In this document: in pieces, positions 24,416 through 33,912 of the stretch
How the letters are laid out: the number at the start of each line of letters is the position of its first letter
Numbering within the stretch: position 1 is the stretch's first letter
From: JANPCX01 sp050916095
GTDB taxonomy: Bacteria > Pseudomonadota > Gammaproteobacteria > Burkholderiales > Burkholderiaceae_C
Reading direction: 5' to 3'
Assembly (NCBI GenBank): GCA_050916095.1
Contig: CP050901.1
Location: 1,488,001-1,552,000, forward strand
DNA: 64,000 nucleotides
Position numbers and translations under genes: made by a program
The notes under the pieces: generated by a model
Seen by the model: only the letters and a program-made list of their open reading frames with translations
Told to the model about the DNA's origin: nothing
Databases searched by the model: none

Positions 24416-27076
24416 ATGTTCTTCAACTGGCGTCCGCTGCCGTGGCTGCGTCTACTCTCACCCAAGTTACGCACGGTATCTTCAGGCCTTGCTGTGAGTT
24501 GGGCGCTGGCTTGGTTGGCCGGCGTTGGCGTCCAGCTTGCCCAGCCTGCGTTGTGGGCGCAAGAGCTTTACGTCGCCATGGCAGTGATTGCCTTGGCTAT
24601 CGCCATCGCCTGTTTGGCTATTGACGTTGATACATGCCGCGACAAACCTGAGCACCCCCAGACCCGCCGCTTCGCGTCTGGCCTCCCGAGGCGGTTGAGA
24701 AAACATGGGAACGGCCCGGCGTTTTCTCAAGAGCTTGTCGAAGCGTCAGCGCGAACGGGGTTTGTTGTCACGGTCTATGCAGGTATCAAGAGGCTGAGAT
24801 CCGCTTTTCTCACAACGTTGGTCTCAGCGACGCTCGGCTTCGCTGTGGCCGGTTGTTGGGGCAGTGCTGCCCTGCAGCAGCAACTTGCGAGCGAGCTTGA
24901 AGGCCGTGACATTCAAGTCTTGGGCGTGGTGGCGGGCTTGCCGCGCGAGTTGGCTCACGGCGTGCGGTTTCAGTTTGACGTGGAGTCGGCACGCGCCGGT
25001 GGCCAGGTGGTCAAACTGCCCAAGCGACTTGCCTTGGGTTGGTATGAATCGAGGAACGGTTCCAGCCGCGTCTCGCCGATCAAGGCCGGTCAACGCTGGC
25101 AGTTGTTGGTTCGACTCAAACGCCCGCATGGCTTGATGAACCCGCACGGATTCGACTACGAGCTGTATTTGTTGGAGCAGGGCCTTGGTGCCACGGGTTA
25201 TGTGCGTGAAGACGGTGCTCAACTGTTGGCGCAAGCGGGCTTTGGTTTGCAGCGCATGCGGCAGTCGGTGCGAGACGCCATCGCCGCTCAAGTGAACGAT
25301 GCGCGGCTGGCCGGCGTGCTGGCCGGTTTGTCTGTGGGCGACCAGGCTGCCATCGACCGCGACGACTGGGCCCTCTTCCGCGCCACTGGCATCACGCACT
25401 TGGTCAGCATCAGTGGATTGCATGTGACGATGTTGGCCTGGTTGGCGTCTGCGGTGGCGCAGTCGCTTTGGCGTCGGCATCCGCGTGCCACCTTGTGGTG
25501 GCCTGCGCCCTTGGCCGGGCGTTGGCTGGGTTTGCTGGTGGCGCTGGCGTATGCACTGTTTGCCGGTTGGGGCGTGCCTGCCCAGCGCACGGTTTGGATG
25601 CTGGCCGTGGTGACGTTGCTCTACAGCAGCGGACGCCGCTGGCCTTGGCCTTTGGTGCTGTTGCTCGCGGCGGTGGTTGTGACGGCCTTGAGCCCATGGG
25701 CGTTACTGCAGCCGGGCTTTTGGTTGTCGTTCACGGCGGTCGGGCTGCTGATGGCATCCGGCAACAACACCGCTGATGCGCCCGAGGTGTCATCGGGTTG
25801 GTGGTGTGTTCTGCGCCGGGTTTGGATGGCGGGCCTGCGCACCCAGGTGGTGGCCACCGTGGGTTTGGCACCGCTGAGTTTGGTTTTCTTCCAGCAGTTG
25901 TCGCTGGTGGGGTTTGTGGCCAATTTGGTGGCCATCCCAGTCATCAGCTTTTTGGTGACTCCGCTGGCGCTGCTGGGTGTTTTGCTGCCGCCACTGTGGA
26001 CGGTCGCCGCGCAGGCCATATCGCTGCTGACTCAGTTTTTGGAATTTCTCGCTGCCATACCTGGTGTTTTGTGGACCGTGCCGGCAGCACCTTGGTGGGC
26101 GCAGTGCGCCGCGCTGCTGGGGGCGGTCGTGCTGGTTCTACCGCTGCCTTGGCGTGTGCGTCTGCTGGCATTGCCGCTTTGCCTGCCGCTGTGTTGGCCG
26201 AACACGCCACGCCCGCCCGCAGGGCAATTCGAGCTGCTGGCTGTAGATGTTGGCCAAGGTACGTCCGCGCTGGTGAGAACACAAAACCACCTCTTGGTGT
26301 TTGATTCAGGGCCCCAGTACTCGGAGGATTCCGATGCAGGTGAGCGTGTTCTTTTGCCACTCCTCCAAGCACGAGGTGACCGAAAGATTGACACCCTCAT
26401 GCTCAGCCACCGCGACACCGACCACGTGGGCGGTGCATCGGCTTTGCTGCGGTCCCTGCCCGTTGGGCAGCTCAGCAGCTCGCTAGAGAAATTGCATCCA
26501 CTGCATTGGCAAGCCCAGGCCCAAGGCATCCCAAGTCAGCGCTGCGTGGCGGGACAGACCTGGTGGTGGGACGGTGTGCGGTTTGATGTGTTGCACCCCA
26601 CCCAAGAAGACTATGAGCGTGTGCTCAAACCCAATGCCATGTCCTGCGTCCTGAGAATCCATGCCGCAGCCATACGCGGGCAGGCGGCTGGCAGCGTGCT
26701 GTTGACGGGAGACATTGAGCAGCCGCAAGAGTCCGATTTGGTGCAAAGGCATGGCGAAACCCTGAGCAGTAGCGTCTTGTTTGCACCTCACCATGGCAGC
26801 AAAACATCGAGCAGCACCTTGTTTGTGCACACCACCGCGCCGAAGGTGACCGTGGTCCAGGCAGGCTACCGAAACCGTTTTGGACACCCCAGGCCCGAGG
26901 TGGTCAGGCGCTGGCAGGACGCAGGGGCGAGGGTGGTGCAAACCAGTGATTGCGGGGCTTGGTGGTGGTCGTCTGAACAACTGCTTCAAAGCGAGCTCGA
27001 ACAGTGTTGGAGACAGCTGCACCGGCGTTACTGGCACAGCCAGCCGCCACAACCCCATTCGCCTTATACACCGTGA
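24416..27076 (+). CDS. comEC: ComEC/Rec2-family DNA uptake channel
   Basis: 886 residues. ComEC carries transforming DNA across the inner membrane. The N-terminal membrane and DUF4131 region is followed by the competence domain (GLSVGDQAAIDRDDWALFRA, GITHLVSISGLHVTM) with many membrane segments. A C-terminal metallo-beta-lactamase-like domain has VDVGQGTSALV and the HxDxDH signature SHRDTDHVGG, then TGDIEQ and FAPHHGS. ATG at 24416 is used rather than TTG at 24407. Residues of about 69-125 are encoded by a dispersed palindromic repeat (24621-24789) without breaking the frame; they fall in a loop between membrane segments 2 and 3. Most other motifs are intact. Confidence 0.93.
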   Translation: MFFNWRPLPWLRLLSPKLRTVSSGLAVSWALAWLAGVGVQLAQPALWAQELYVAMAVIALAIAIACLAIDVDTCRDKPEHPQTRRFASGLPRRLRKHGNGPAFSQELVEASARTGFVVTVYAGIKRLRSAFLTTLVSATLGFAVAGCWGSAALQQQLASELEGRDIQVLGVVAGLPRELAHGVRFQFDVESARAGGQVVKLPKRLALGWYESRNGSSRVSPIKAGQRWQLLVRLKRPHGLMNPHGFDYELYLLEQGLGATGYVREDGAQLLAQAGFGLQRMRQSVRDAIAAQVNDARLAGVLAGLSVGDQAAIDRDDWALFRATGITHLVSISGLHVTMLAWLASAVAQSLWRRHPRATLWWPAPLAGRWLGLLVALAYALFAGWGVPAQRTVWMLAVVTLLYSSGRRWPWPLVLLLAAVVVTALSPWALLQPGFWLSFTAVGLLMASGNNTADAPEVSSGWWCVLRRVWMAGLRTQVVATVGLAPLSLVFFQQLSLVGFVANLVAIPVISFLVTPLALLGVLLPPLWTVAAQAISLLTQFLEFLAAIPGVLWTVPAAPWWAQCAALLGAVVLVLPLPWRVRLLALPLCLPLCWPNTPRPPAGQFELLAVDVGQGTSALVRTQNHLLVFDSGPQYSEDSDAGERVLLPLLQARGDRKIDTLMLSHRDTDHVGGASALLRSLPVGQLSSSLEKLHPLHWQAQAQGIPSQRCVAGQTWWWDGVRFDVLHPTQEDYERVLKPNAMSCVLRIHAAAIRGQAAGSVLLTGDIEQPQESDLVQRHGETLSSSVLFAPHHGSKTSSSTLFVHTTAPKVTVVQAGYRNRFGHPRPEVVRRWQDAGARVVQTSDCGAWWWSSEQLLQSELEQCWRQLHRRYWHSQPPQPHSPYTP
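24621..24789. repeat. Family A palindrome with nested family C unit, inside comEC
   Basis: The outer arms TTGACGTTGATACATGCCGC and CACGGTCTATGCAGGTATCAA are imperfect inverted copies. They match the outer arms of the family A copies at 13841 and 23234. A family C unit (24655-24733, matching 19798-19877) lies in the middle, followed by a family A core fragment (AGCTTGTCGAAGC and GCGAACGGGG). The whole is read through in the comEC frame. Confidence 0.75.
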
Positions 27077-27172
27077 GGAGCATTCCCAAAGCCCGCGAGA
27101 AGTTTGTTACTCTCGGCTGCGGCGCACAAAAAAGTGTGCATGAAAAAAGCCATAACGAAACGAGGAAGACGC

Positions 27173-28615
27173 ATGAGCAGCCCCGCCCGATTCGACGAAA
27201 TGCATGCCAATGGCAGTACGGTTCGCCCGCACTACAGCGCCTATGACCGATGGCTCGCTGGCCAACCCGGCGACGTGATGCGCGCGCGGCGTGCAGAAGC
27301 CGAGATGATTTTTCGCCGTGTCGGCATCACCTTCGCGGTTTATGGCGCCAAGGACGAAGACGGTTCTGGAACCGAACGCCTCATCCCCTTCGACCTCATT
27401 CCCCGCGTCATCCCCTCCCACGAGTGGACTGAAATGGAGAAAGGACTGCGCCAGCGCGTCACCGCCTTGAACCGTTTCATACATGACATCTACCACGAGC
27501 AAGACATCCTGCGCGCCAACATCGTGCCGGCAGACCAGATTTCCAAAAACGCGCAATTCCGTCCCGAGATGATGGGGGTGGATGTCGCCGGTGGTGTTTA
27601 CTCCCACATTGCCGGCATCGACATCGTTCGTGCCGCTAACCCCGATGGCAGCGGCAGCTACTACGTCTTGGAGGACAACCTGAGGGTTCCCAGCGGCGTG
27701 AGCTACATGCTGGAAAACCGCAAGATGATGATGCGGCTGTTCCCCGAGCTTTTCAGTCAGCACCGTGTGGCCCCTGTGGCTCACTATCCCGACATGCTGC
27801 TGGAAACCTTGCGCTCAGTGGCCCCTGCCAGTGTCAACGAACCCATGGTGGTCGTGCTCACCCCGGGCATGTACAACAGCGCCTATTTCGAGCATGCCTT
27901 CTTGGCGCAGCAAATGGGGGTGGAGTTGGTCGAAGGCCAAGACCTCTATGTCAAAGACAACTTCGTCTACATGCGCACCACCCAAGGTCCCAAACGGGTG
28001 GATGTGATTTACCGCCGCGTGGACGACGATTTCCTGGACCCGCAAGCCTTTCGCTCCGACTCCACCTTGGGATGCGCAGGTTTGCTCAGCGCTTACCGCG
28101 CGGGCAATGTGACCTTGTCCAATGCCATCGGCACGGGCGTGGCGGACGACAAGTCCATCTACCCCTATGTTCCGAAGATGATTGAGTTCTACCTCGGCGA
28201 AAAGCCCATTTTGAACAACGTTCCCACCTACCTGTGCCGTGAGAAGGAGGACTTCAAGTACGTGCTCGATCACCTGGGCGAACTCGTGGTCAAGGAAGTG
28301 CATGGCGCAGGTGGCTACGGCATGTTGGTGGGGCCGGCGGCCACCAAGCAAGAAATCGCAGATTTCCGCAAAGCTCTGGAAGCCAACCCAGCGGGCTACA
28401 TCGCTCAGCCGACCTTGAGCCTGTCCACCTGCCCGACCTTTGTGGAGTCCGGCATCGCGCCGCGTCACATTGACCTGCGACCCTTTGTGCTTTCAGGCAA
28501 GACGGTGCAGATGGTGCCGGGAGGCCTGACGCGTGTGGCGCTGAAGGAAGGATCGTTGGTGGTGAATTCTTCGCAGGGTGGGGGTACCAAAGACACCTGG
28601 GTGCTGGAGGCCTGA
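27173..28615 (+). CDS. Circularly permuted ATP-grasp protein (DUF404/DUF407 type)
   Basis: 480 residues. It belongs to the circularly permuted ATP-grasp family (COG2308), with landmarks RVTALNRFIHDIYHEQDIL, DVAGGVYSHIAGIDIVR, DGSGSYYVLEDNLRVPSGV, VVVLTPGMYNSAYFEHAFLA, VDVIYRRVDDDFLDP and VKEVHGAGGYGMLVG. The family is predicted to ligate an amine to a carboxylate, probably on a peptide; the product is unknown. ATG at 27173 is chosen for its GAGGAAG site. It is the first gene of a five-gene set with alpha-E and transglutaminase-like proteins and has a full-length homologue fused to alpha-E at 33913. A 700-bp insertion separates it from the next gene. Confidence 0.92.
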   Translation: MSSPARFDEMHANGSTVRPHYSAYDRWLAGQPGDVMRARRAEAEMIFRRVGITFAVYGAKDEDGSGTERLIPFDLIPRVIPSHEWTEMEKGLRQRVTALNRFIHDIYHEQDILRANIVPADQISKNAQFRPEMMGVDVAGGVYSHIAGIDIVRAANPDGSGSYYVLEDNLRVPSGVSYMLENRKMMMRLFPELFSQHRVAPVAHYPDMLLETLRSVAPASVNEPMVVVLTPGMYNSAYFEHAFLAQQMGVELVEGQDLYVKDNFVYMRTTQGPKRVDVIYRRVDDDFLDPQAFRSDSTLGCAGLLSAYRAGNVTLSNAIGTGVADDKSIYPYVPKMIEFYLGEKPILNNVPTYLCREKEDFKYVLDHLGELVVKEVHGAGGYGMLVGPAATKQEIADFRKALEANPAGYIAQPTLSLSTCPTFVESGIAPRHIDLRPFVLSGKTVQMVPGGLTRVALKEGSLVVNSSQGGGTKDTWVLEA

Positions 28616-28675
28616 TGAGCGCAGTCTTTCCGCTTTCTTTTTTTGTTTCGTTCGCTGCGGACAGTTTTCCTCTGT

Positions 28676-29150
28676 TCTGTGCACCGCGCCGGGAATGCCC
28701 CCCGGCATGGGGCCTTACTTTCTTTGCTGGTGCAAAGAAAGTAAGCAAAGAAACACCTAACACCAGCCTATTTGAGCGGTGGTGGTTCAACCATTTGACC
28801 CCGTTACGGCGTGTTGTTCGGTCAGTGGTAACAAGCATTCATGGCCACGCTAAAGGCTTGTTCTTCCAACAGCGTCAGGCCGCCACCTTCTTTACCGTCA
28901 TTCCCGCCTTCGCGGGAATGACGAAGAGAGGCGACCCAATGTGGCGTGAGGTGTTGTTTCGAAGAAGCACACCGAAAACGTCGCCCGAACGCCAGTGGCC
29001 ATTGGCCGAATCCAGACCCCACGTCTGCACTTCAGCACCAAACCACCTCTCCCCAAATAGGCTGGTGTTCAGGTGTTTTCTTGGTGACTTCTTTTGCACC
29101 AGCAAAAGAAGTTACTCGGCCGCCGGGCCGAGACCCGGCGCGGTGCACGG
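28676..29150. repeat. 475-bp element with long imperfect terminal inverted repeats
   Basis: The ends carry GTGCACCGCGCCGGG and its exact inverse at 28679 and 29134. The arms continue for about 115 bp with TTTGCTGGTGCAAAGAAAGT, a stretch ACACCAGCCTATTTG and a GGTGG run, all repeated inverted on the right. The centre holds a 26-bp perfect hairpin (GTCATTCCCGC, CTTC loop, GCGGGAATGAC at 28897-28922). No convincing gene is inside. It is most of the gap between the ATP-grasp and alpha-E genes; 29151-29194 is a short leader with a GGAG site. Confidence 0.75.
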
Positions 29151-29194
29151 AAAGCCGGTATCGATTACGAAAGCAGCCCAACTGGAGCTAAACC

Positions 29195-29404
29195 ATGCTG
29201 TCTAGAACTGCAGACCATTTGTATTGGATGGCGCGTTACATGGAGCGCTTGGGGCGAAGCCACAACACGGCCAGACGCGAAGCGTCGTGCGGTGTTCTCT
29301 GCGCACAAGGAGTTGAACGATGTTATCTAGAACAGCAGACCACCTCTATTGGATGGCGCGTTACATGGAACGCGCAGAGAACACCGCGCGCATGCTCGAT
29401 GTGA
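29195..29404 (+). pseudogene. Remnant or upstream copy of an alpha-E gene start
   Basis: The first 18 codons (MLSRTADHLYWMARYMER) are identical in protein to the alpha-E gene that begins at 29320. They are preceded by a GGAG site at proper distance. Over these codons the two copies differ at DNA level only at synonymous positions (for example CTG/TTA, ACT/ACA, CAT/CAC, TTG/CTC, GAG/GAA). After codon 18 similarity stops and the frame runs on, out of phase, through the start of the real gene to a stop at 29404. It is read here as the leftover of a second alpha-E gene, although a translated leader peptide is possible. Confidence 0.65.
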
Positions 29405-30330
29405 ACTACCAAACCGCGTTGTTGCCCCAATCAGCCGCAGCGGCAGAGCAGGGCTGGAAGGGTTTGCTCAGCATCAGTGAGCTGACTTATGAGTTCGCCA
29501 AACGGCACAAAGAAGTCACTGCGCAGAATGTCATGGACTTCATGGTCAGCGATGCGACCAATGCGTCCAGCATACGCAGCTGCCTGATGGCGGCGCGGGA
29601 GAACGCGCGGGCGGTGAGGGGCACCTTGACGACCGAGGTGTGGGAAACACAAAACCAAACTTGGTTGGAGTTTCAGCGCATGGTGGCCGATGGCGCTTTC
29701 ACCAAAGATCCCGGAACGGCGTTCGAGTGGGTGAAGTTTCGCTCGCATTTATCGCGTGGTGTCACGGTGGGCACCATGTTGCAAGACGAAGCCTTCCATT
29801 TTTTGCGCATAGGCAGTTTCTTGGAGCGTGCCGACAACACCGCACGTCTGCTTGATGTGAAATTTCATGCCGTGGGGCACGAGGTATTTGGAGTGCAGCC
29901 TGGTCAAAGTCAAAGCCAGTCACAAACCGGGCCTGACAAGGCTTTGGTCGCAGGCAATGGCAAAGATGTCGAGTACGACTTCTACCACTGGTCAGCCATC
30001 TTGAAGTCGGTCTCGGGTTTTGAGGTTTATCGCAAAGCCTATCGCAATGTGATTCGGCCAGAAAAGGTGGCCGAATTGTTGATATTGCGGGCCGACATGC
30101 CGCGCTCCCTGGCCGCTTGTATGGAGGAAGTGCTCTCCAATCTGAGCATGGTCGCCAACGAGCAGTCGGAGGAAACCTTGCGCCGCGCCGGCAGGCTGCA
30201 TGCGGATCTGCGTTACGGCAATATTGAAGAAATCATGGACACCGGTTTGCATGCCTACCTGACCCAGTTCCTGGAGCGTGTCGGCACGCTGGGCGTGGGC
30301 ATCAGCCGCGACTTCTTGGTGCCGGTGTAG
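29320..30330 (+). CDS. Alpha-E domain protein (DUF403/COG2307)
   Basis: 336 residues, all helical. It opens with MLSRTADHLYWMARYMERAE, the signature of the alpha-E family, and continues through NTARMLDVNYQ, SIRSCLMAARENARAVRG, FLRIGSFLERADNTARLLDV and RADMPRSLAACMEEV. Alpha-E proteins always accompany the permuted ATP-grasp and transglutaminase-like genes and are thought to form part of the same peptide-modifying complex; no catalytic role is established. A strong AAGGAG site lies 7 bp before ATG at 29320. The same domain recurs as the C-terminal half of the fusion at 33913. Confidence 0.93.
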   Translation: MLSRTADHLYWMARYMERAENTARMLDVNYQTALLPQSAAAAEQGWKGLLSISELTYEFAKRHKEVTAQNVMDFMVSDATNASSIRSCLMAARENARAVRGTLTTEVWETQNQTWLEFQRMVADGAFTKDPGTAFEWVKFRSHLSRGVTVGTMLQDEAFHFLRIGSFLERADNTARLLDVKFHAVGHEVFGVQPGQSQSQSQTGPDKALVAGNGKDVEYDFYHWSAILKSVSGFEVYRKAYRNVIRPEKVAELLILRADMPRSLAACMEEVLSNLSMVANEQSEETLRRAGRLHADLRYGNIEEIMDTGLHAYLTQFLERVGTLGVGISRDFLVPV

Positions 30331-30402
30331 CGGTTTTTCGTAGGCACGGAAATTCGCCGTGCTGGATGGTGTCTTGCTGATCGTTTTTCCTGGAGCCTTT
30401 GA

Positions 30403-33400
30403 ATGTCCATCCACGTCGCGTTGAACCACGTCACGCACTACGAGTACGACCGCCCCATCAATCTGGGTCCTCAGGTGGTGAGGTTGCGCCCAGCGCCGCA
30501 TTCGCGCACCCGCATCTTGAGTTACTCCATGCGTGTGTTGCCCGGCGAGCATTTCATCAACTGGCAACAGGACCCGCAGTCCAACTATTTGGCGCGGCTC
30601 GTATTCCCGAAGAAGACCACACGCTTTCGCATTGAGATTGACTTGGTCGCCGAAATGGCGGTGCTCAATCCCTTTGACTTCTTCCTGGAACCTTCCGCCG
30701 AGAACTTTCCTTTCAGCTATGACGAGTCCTTGGCCACCGAGTTGGCGCCTTACCTTGTCAAATCGCCATTGAGCCCGAAATTCGCCGCTTATTTGGCAGG
30801 CATTCCGCGCGAGAAAAAACACACCAATGATTTTTTGGTATCACTGAACCAGCAACTGCAAAAAGACATCAGCTACCTGATCCGGTTAGAGCCGGGTGTT
30901 CAAACGCCGGAAGAAACCTTGGTCAATGGCAGCGGATCGTGCCGCGACACCGGCTGGCTCCTGGTTCAGTTGCTCCGGCACCTGGGGTTGGCTGCTCGTT
31001 TTGTCTCGGGTTATTTGATTCAACTCAAGAGCGATGTGAAGTCACTCGATGGTCCGAGCGGAACCGAGGTCGACTTCACCGACCTGCACGCTTGGTGCGA
31101 GGTGTTTCTGCCCGGCGCAGGTTGGATAGGACTCGACCCGACATCGGGCTTGCTCGCTGGCGAAGGCCATATTCCTTTGGCCTGTTCACCCGAGCCCAGT
31201 TCGGCTGCGCCCATATCGGGCGCCATCGACAAATGCGAAACCCACTTTGAACACCACATGAAGGTGACCCGGGTGTGGGAAGCGCCCCGTGTCACTTTGC
31301 CCTACACAGACGCCCAATGGGCCACCATCGAAAAACTCGGCCACCAGGTGGACGACGACTTGCGCAAAAACGATGTGCGCTTGACTCAGGGCGGTGAGCC
31401 CACATTCGTCTCGGTAGACGACCGTGAAGGCGGCGAGTGGAACACCGAAGCCATGGGCCCGACCAAACGCCATTTGAGCGCCCAGCTCATGGACAAGTTG
31501 CGCGCCAAATACGGTGATGGTGGTTTGCTGCACTATGGCCAAGGCAAGTGGTACCCCGGTGAGCAGTTGCCGCGTTGGTCCTTGAATTTGTTCTGGCGCA
31601 AAGACCGCCAGCCGGTGTGGGCCCACCCCGAGTTGTTCGCTGATGAAAGCAAAGACTACGGCGTGACGCCCGAACAAGCGCAAACGTTTTTGCAAGGCGT
31701 GGCCAGCCGTTTGGGCTTGGATGGCAAGTATGTGTTCCCCGCCTTTGAAGATGTTTGGTACTACCTCTGGCGCGAACGCAAGTTGCCGACCAATGTGGAT
31801 CCCTTTGACGCCAAACTGGCCGATCCGCTGGAACGGGAGCGGCTGCGTAAGGTGTTCAGTCAAGGTTTAGACAAGGTGGTCGGCCATGTGCTGCCGCTGG
31901 CGAAAAACGAAACTGGTACCGGTTGGCGCACTGGCCCATGGTTTTTGCGCGCTGAGCGCTGCTATTTGGTCCCAGGCGATTCCGCCATGGGCTACCGCCT
32001 GCCTCTGGATTCCCAGCCCTGGGCCGCGGACAACGACCTGCCGTGGATCCACCCGGTTGACCAAACGCAAAAATTTGCCCCGCTGCCATCACATCGGGTT
32101 TTGCGGCAGTCCTTGTTGCGTCATGAGGGGTTGCCGGCGGTTGCTTCTCTGTCACCATCGGTGAAGGGCAGTGAAACGGGTGCCTTCTCATCCACCGGGC
32201 CCGCATCCCAGCCTCTACCCCAGGCAGAGGGCGTGAACGCCGCCCGCCCTTTGGCACAACAGTCCGCCGCCTGGGTCACGCGCACCGCCATCAGCGCCGA
32301 ACCGCGTGGTGGTCGCCTCTATGTTTTCATGCCGCCAGCACGCACATTGACCGATTACCTGGAGGTGGTGGCCGCAGTGGAAGACACGGCGCGGGCGATG
32401 AAGCTGCCCTTGATTTTGGAAGGCTACGAGCCGCCCAAGGATCCGCGCCTGGCCACCTTGCGCGTCACGCCCGACCCGGGTGTGATTGAGGTCAACATCC
32501 ACCCGGCCCACCATTGGGGTGAGCTGGTTGATCAAACCACACACCTTTATCAAGCGGCCCATGAAACCCGGTTGTCGAGTGAAAAATTCATGCTCGACGG
32601 TCGCCACACGGGCACAGGGGGCGGCAACCACTTTGTTTTAGGTGGGGCCACCGTGGCCGACTCGCCCTTCCTGCGTCGCCCCGATTTGCTCGCGAGCATG
32701 GTCGCCTATTGGCACAACCACCCGGCGCTGTCGTATTTGTTCTCGGGCCTCTTCGTCGGTCCGACCAGCCAAGCGCCCAGGGTGGATGAAGCGCGCAACG
32801 ATTCTGTCTATGAAATTGAAATCGCGCTGGCGGAACTCAAACGGGTGACGGCAGAGCAGGGCGGGCAGTGCGCGCCTTGGCTCATCGACCGCTTGATGCG
32901 CAACTTGCTGATTGATGTCTCCGGCAATACGCACCGTGCTGAGTTCTGTATCGATAAGCTCTATTCCCCCGATGGTCCCACCGGTCGACTCGGTTTGCTG
33001 GAGATGCGCGCCTTCGAGATGCCTCCCCATCCCCGCATGAGCCTCACGCAACAGTTGCTGATGCGCGCCTTGGTGTCGCGTTTTTGGTCCAAGCCGTATC
33101 AACCGGCCCGTCTTAAACGCTGGGGCACAGAACTGCACGACCGTTTCATGCTGCCGCATTTCATTTGGGCGGATTTGTGCGACGTGCTCGAGGAACTCAA
33201 GCAGTTTGGTTATGCGCTGCAGCCAGACTGGTTCGCTCCGCATTTGAACTTCCGCTTCCCGCGTTTGGGCGACTTCGCTGCACAGGGTGTGAAAGCGGAA
33301 CTGCGTTTGGCTTTGGAACCTTGGCATGTCATGGGCGAGGAGGGCGCGGTGGGCGGCACGGCGCGATTTGTTGATTCATCGGTCGAGCGTGTGCAGTTGC

Positions 33401-33801
33401 ACGTCAGTGGTTTGGTCAGCGACCGCCACCTACTCACTTGCAATGGCCGCCAGATACCGCTGCAACCCACAGGCAAAGTCGGCGAGTTTGTGGCCGCCGT
33501 GCGTTACCGCGCCTGGAACCCGCCTTCTGCCTTGCATCCAACCATTGGTGTGCAAGCGCCATTGACCTTTGACTTGCTCGACACCTGGATGAGCCGCTCC
33601 ATGGGCGGTTGCCAATACCATGTGGCCCACCCAGGCGGCTTGTCCTATGCCACCTTCCCGGTGAATGCCTACGAGGCCGAAGCCCGCCGCCTGAACCGTT
33701 TCTTTCGTACCGGCCACACGCCGGGTGTGATGAACGTGCCCAAAGAAGAGCGCAATCCTAATTTCCCCTTCACCTTGGATTTGCGGCGGCCTGCGATGTG
33801 A
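30403..33801 (+). CDS. Transglutaminase-like protein fused to DUF2126
   Basis: 1132 residues. The N-terminal part (about 1-290) is a bacterial transglutaminase-like domain (SIHVALNHVTHYEYDRPINL) with Cys near 180 (GSGSCRDTGWLLVQ), His in DLHAWCEVF and Asp in GLDPTSGL. The rest is DUF2126, with LTQGGEPTFVSVDD, YLWRERKLPTNVDP, the repeated aromatic/His stretch INIHPAHHWGEL-like (VNIHPAHHWGEL) and GGNHFVLGG. The N-terminal fold suggests thiol protease or amidase chemistry acting on a peptide; DUF2126 has no assigned activity. It follows the alpha-E gene by 72 bp and is the largest member of the cluster. Length is normal for this two-domain family. Confidence 0.93.
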   Translation: MSIHVALNHVTHYEYDRPINLGPQVVRLRPAPHSRTRILSYSMRVLPGEHFINWQQDPQSNYLARLVFPKKTTRFRIEIDLVAEMAVLNPFDFFLEPSAENFPFSYDESLATELAPYLVKSPLSPKFAAYLAGIPREKKHTNDFLVSLNQQLQKDISYLIRLEPGVQTPEETLVNGSGSCRDTGWLLVQLLRHLGLAARFVSGYLIQLKSDVKSLDGPSGTEVDFTDLHAWCEVFLPGAGWIGLDPTSGLLAGEGHIPLACSPEPSSAAPISGAIDKCETHFEHHMKVTRVWEAPRVTLPYTDAQWATIEKLGHQVDDDLRKNDVRLTQGGEPTFVSVDDREGGEWNTEAMGPTKRHLSAQLMDKLRAKYGDGGLLHYGQGKWYPGEQLPRWSLNLFWRKDRQPVWAHPELFADESKDYGVTPEQAQTFLQGVASRLGLDGKYVFPAFEDVWYYLWRERKLPTNVDPFDAKLADPLERERLRKVFSQGLDKVVGHVLPLAKNETGTGWRTGPWFLRAERCYLVPGDSAMGYRLPLDSQPWAADNDLPWIHPVDQTQKFAPLPSHRVLRQSLLRHEGLPAVASLSPSVKGSETGAFSSTGPASQPLPQAEGVNAARPLAQQSAAWVTRTAISAEPRGGRLYVFMPPARTLTDYLEVVAAVEDTARAMKLPLILEGYEPPKDPRLATLRVTPDPGVIEVNIHPAHHWGELVDQTTHLYQAAHETRLSSEKFMLDGRHTGTGGGNHFVLGGATVADSPFLRRPDLLASMVAYWHNHPALSYLFSGLFVGPTSQAPRVDEARNDSVYEIEIALAELKRVTAEQGGQCAPWLIDRLMRNLLIDVSGNTHRAEFCIDKLYSPDGPTGRLGLLEMRAFEMPPHPRMSLTQQLLMRALVSRFWSKPYQPARLKRWGTELHDRFMLPHFIWADLCDVLEELKQFGYALQPDWFAPHLNFRFPRLGDFAAQGVKAELRLALEPWHVMGEEGAVGGTARFVDSSVERVQLHVSGLVSDRHLLTCNGRQIPLQPTGKVGEFVAAVRYRAWNPPSALHPTIGVQAPLTFDLLDTWMSRSMGGCQYHVAHPGGLSYATFPVNAYEAEARRLNRFFRTGHTPGVMNVPKEERNPNFPFTLDLRRPAM

Positions 33802-33912
33802 GCGCTTGGTGGGAAGATTGAGGTGGATACAAGTGCGCAATGAACCACGCTTATTTCAGGATTTTGCGTATCGGGCTGTGACAAACTTGCGGATGCTCTC
33901 GTCTCCAGCCGC

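Noticed and set aside
28615..29205. Open frame of 196 codons between the ATP-grasp and alpha-E genes
   Set aside because: It runs through the inverted-repeat element, with composition following the repeat arms and no protein motif.
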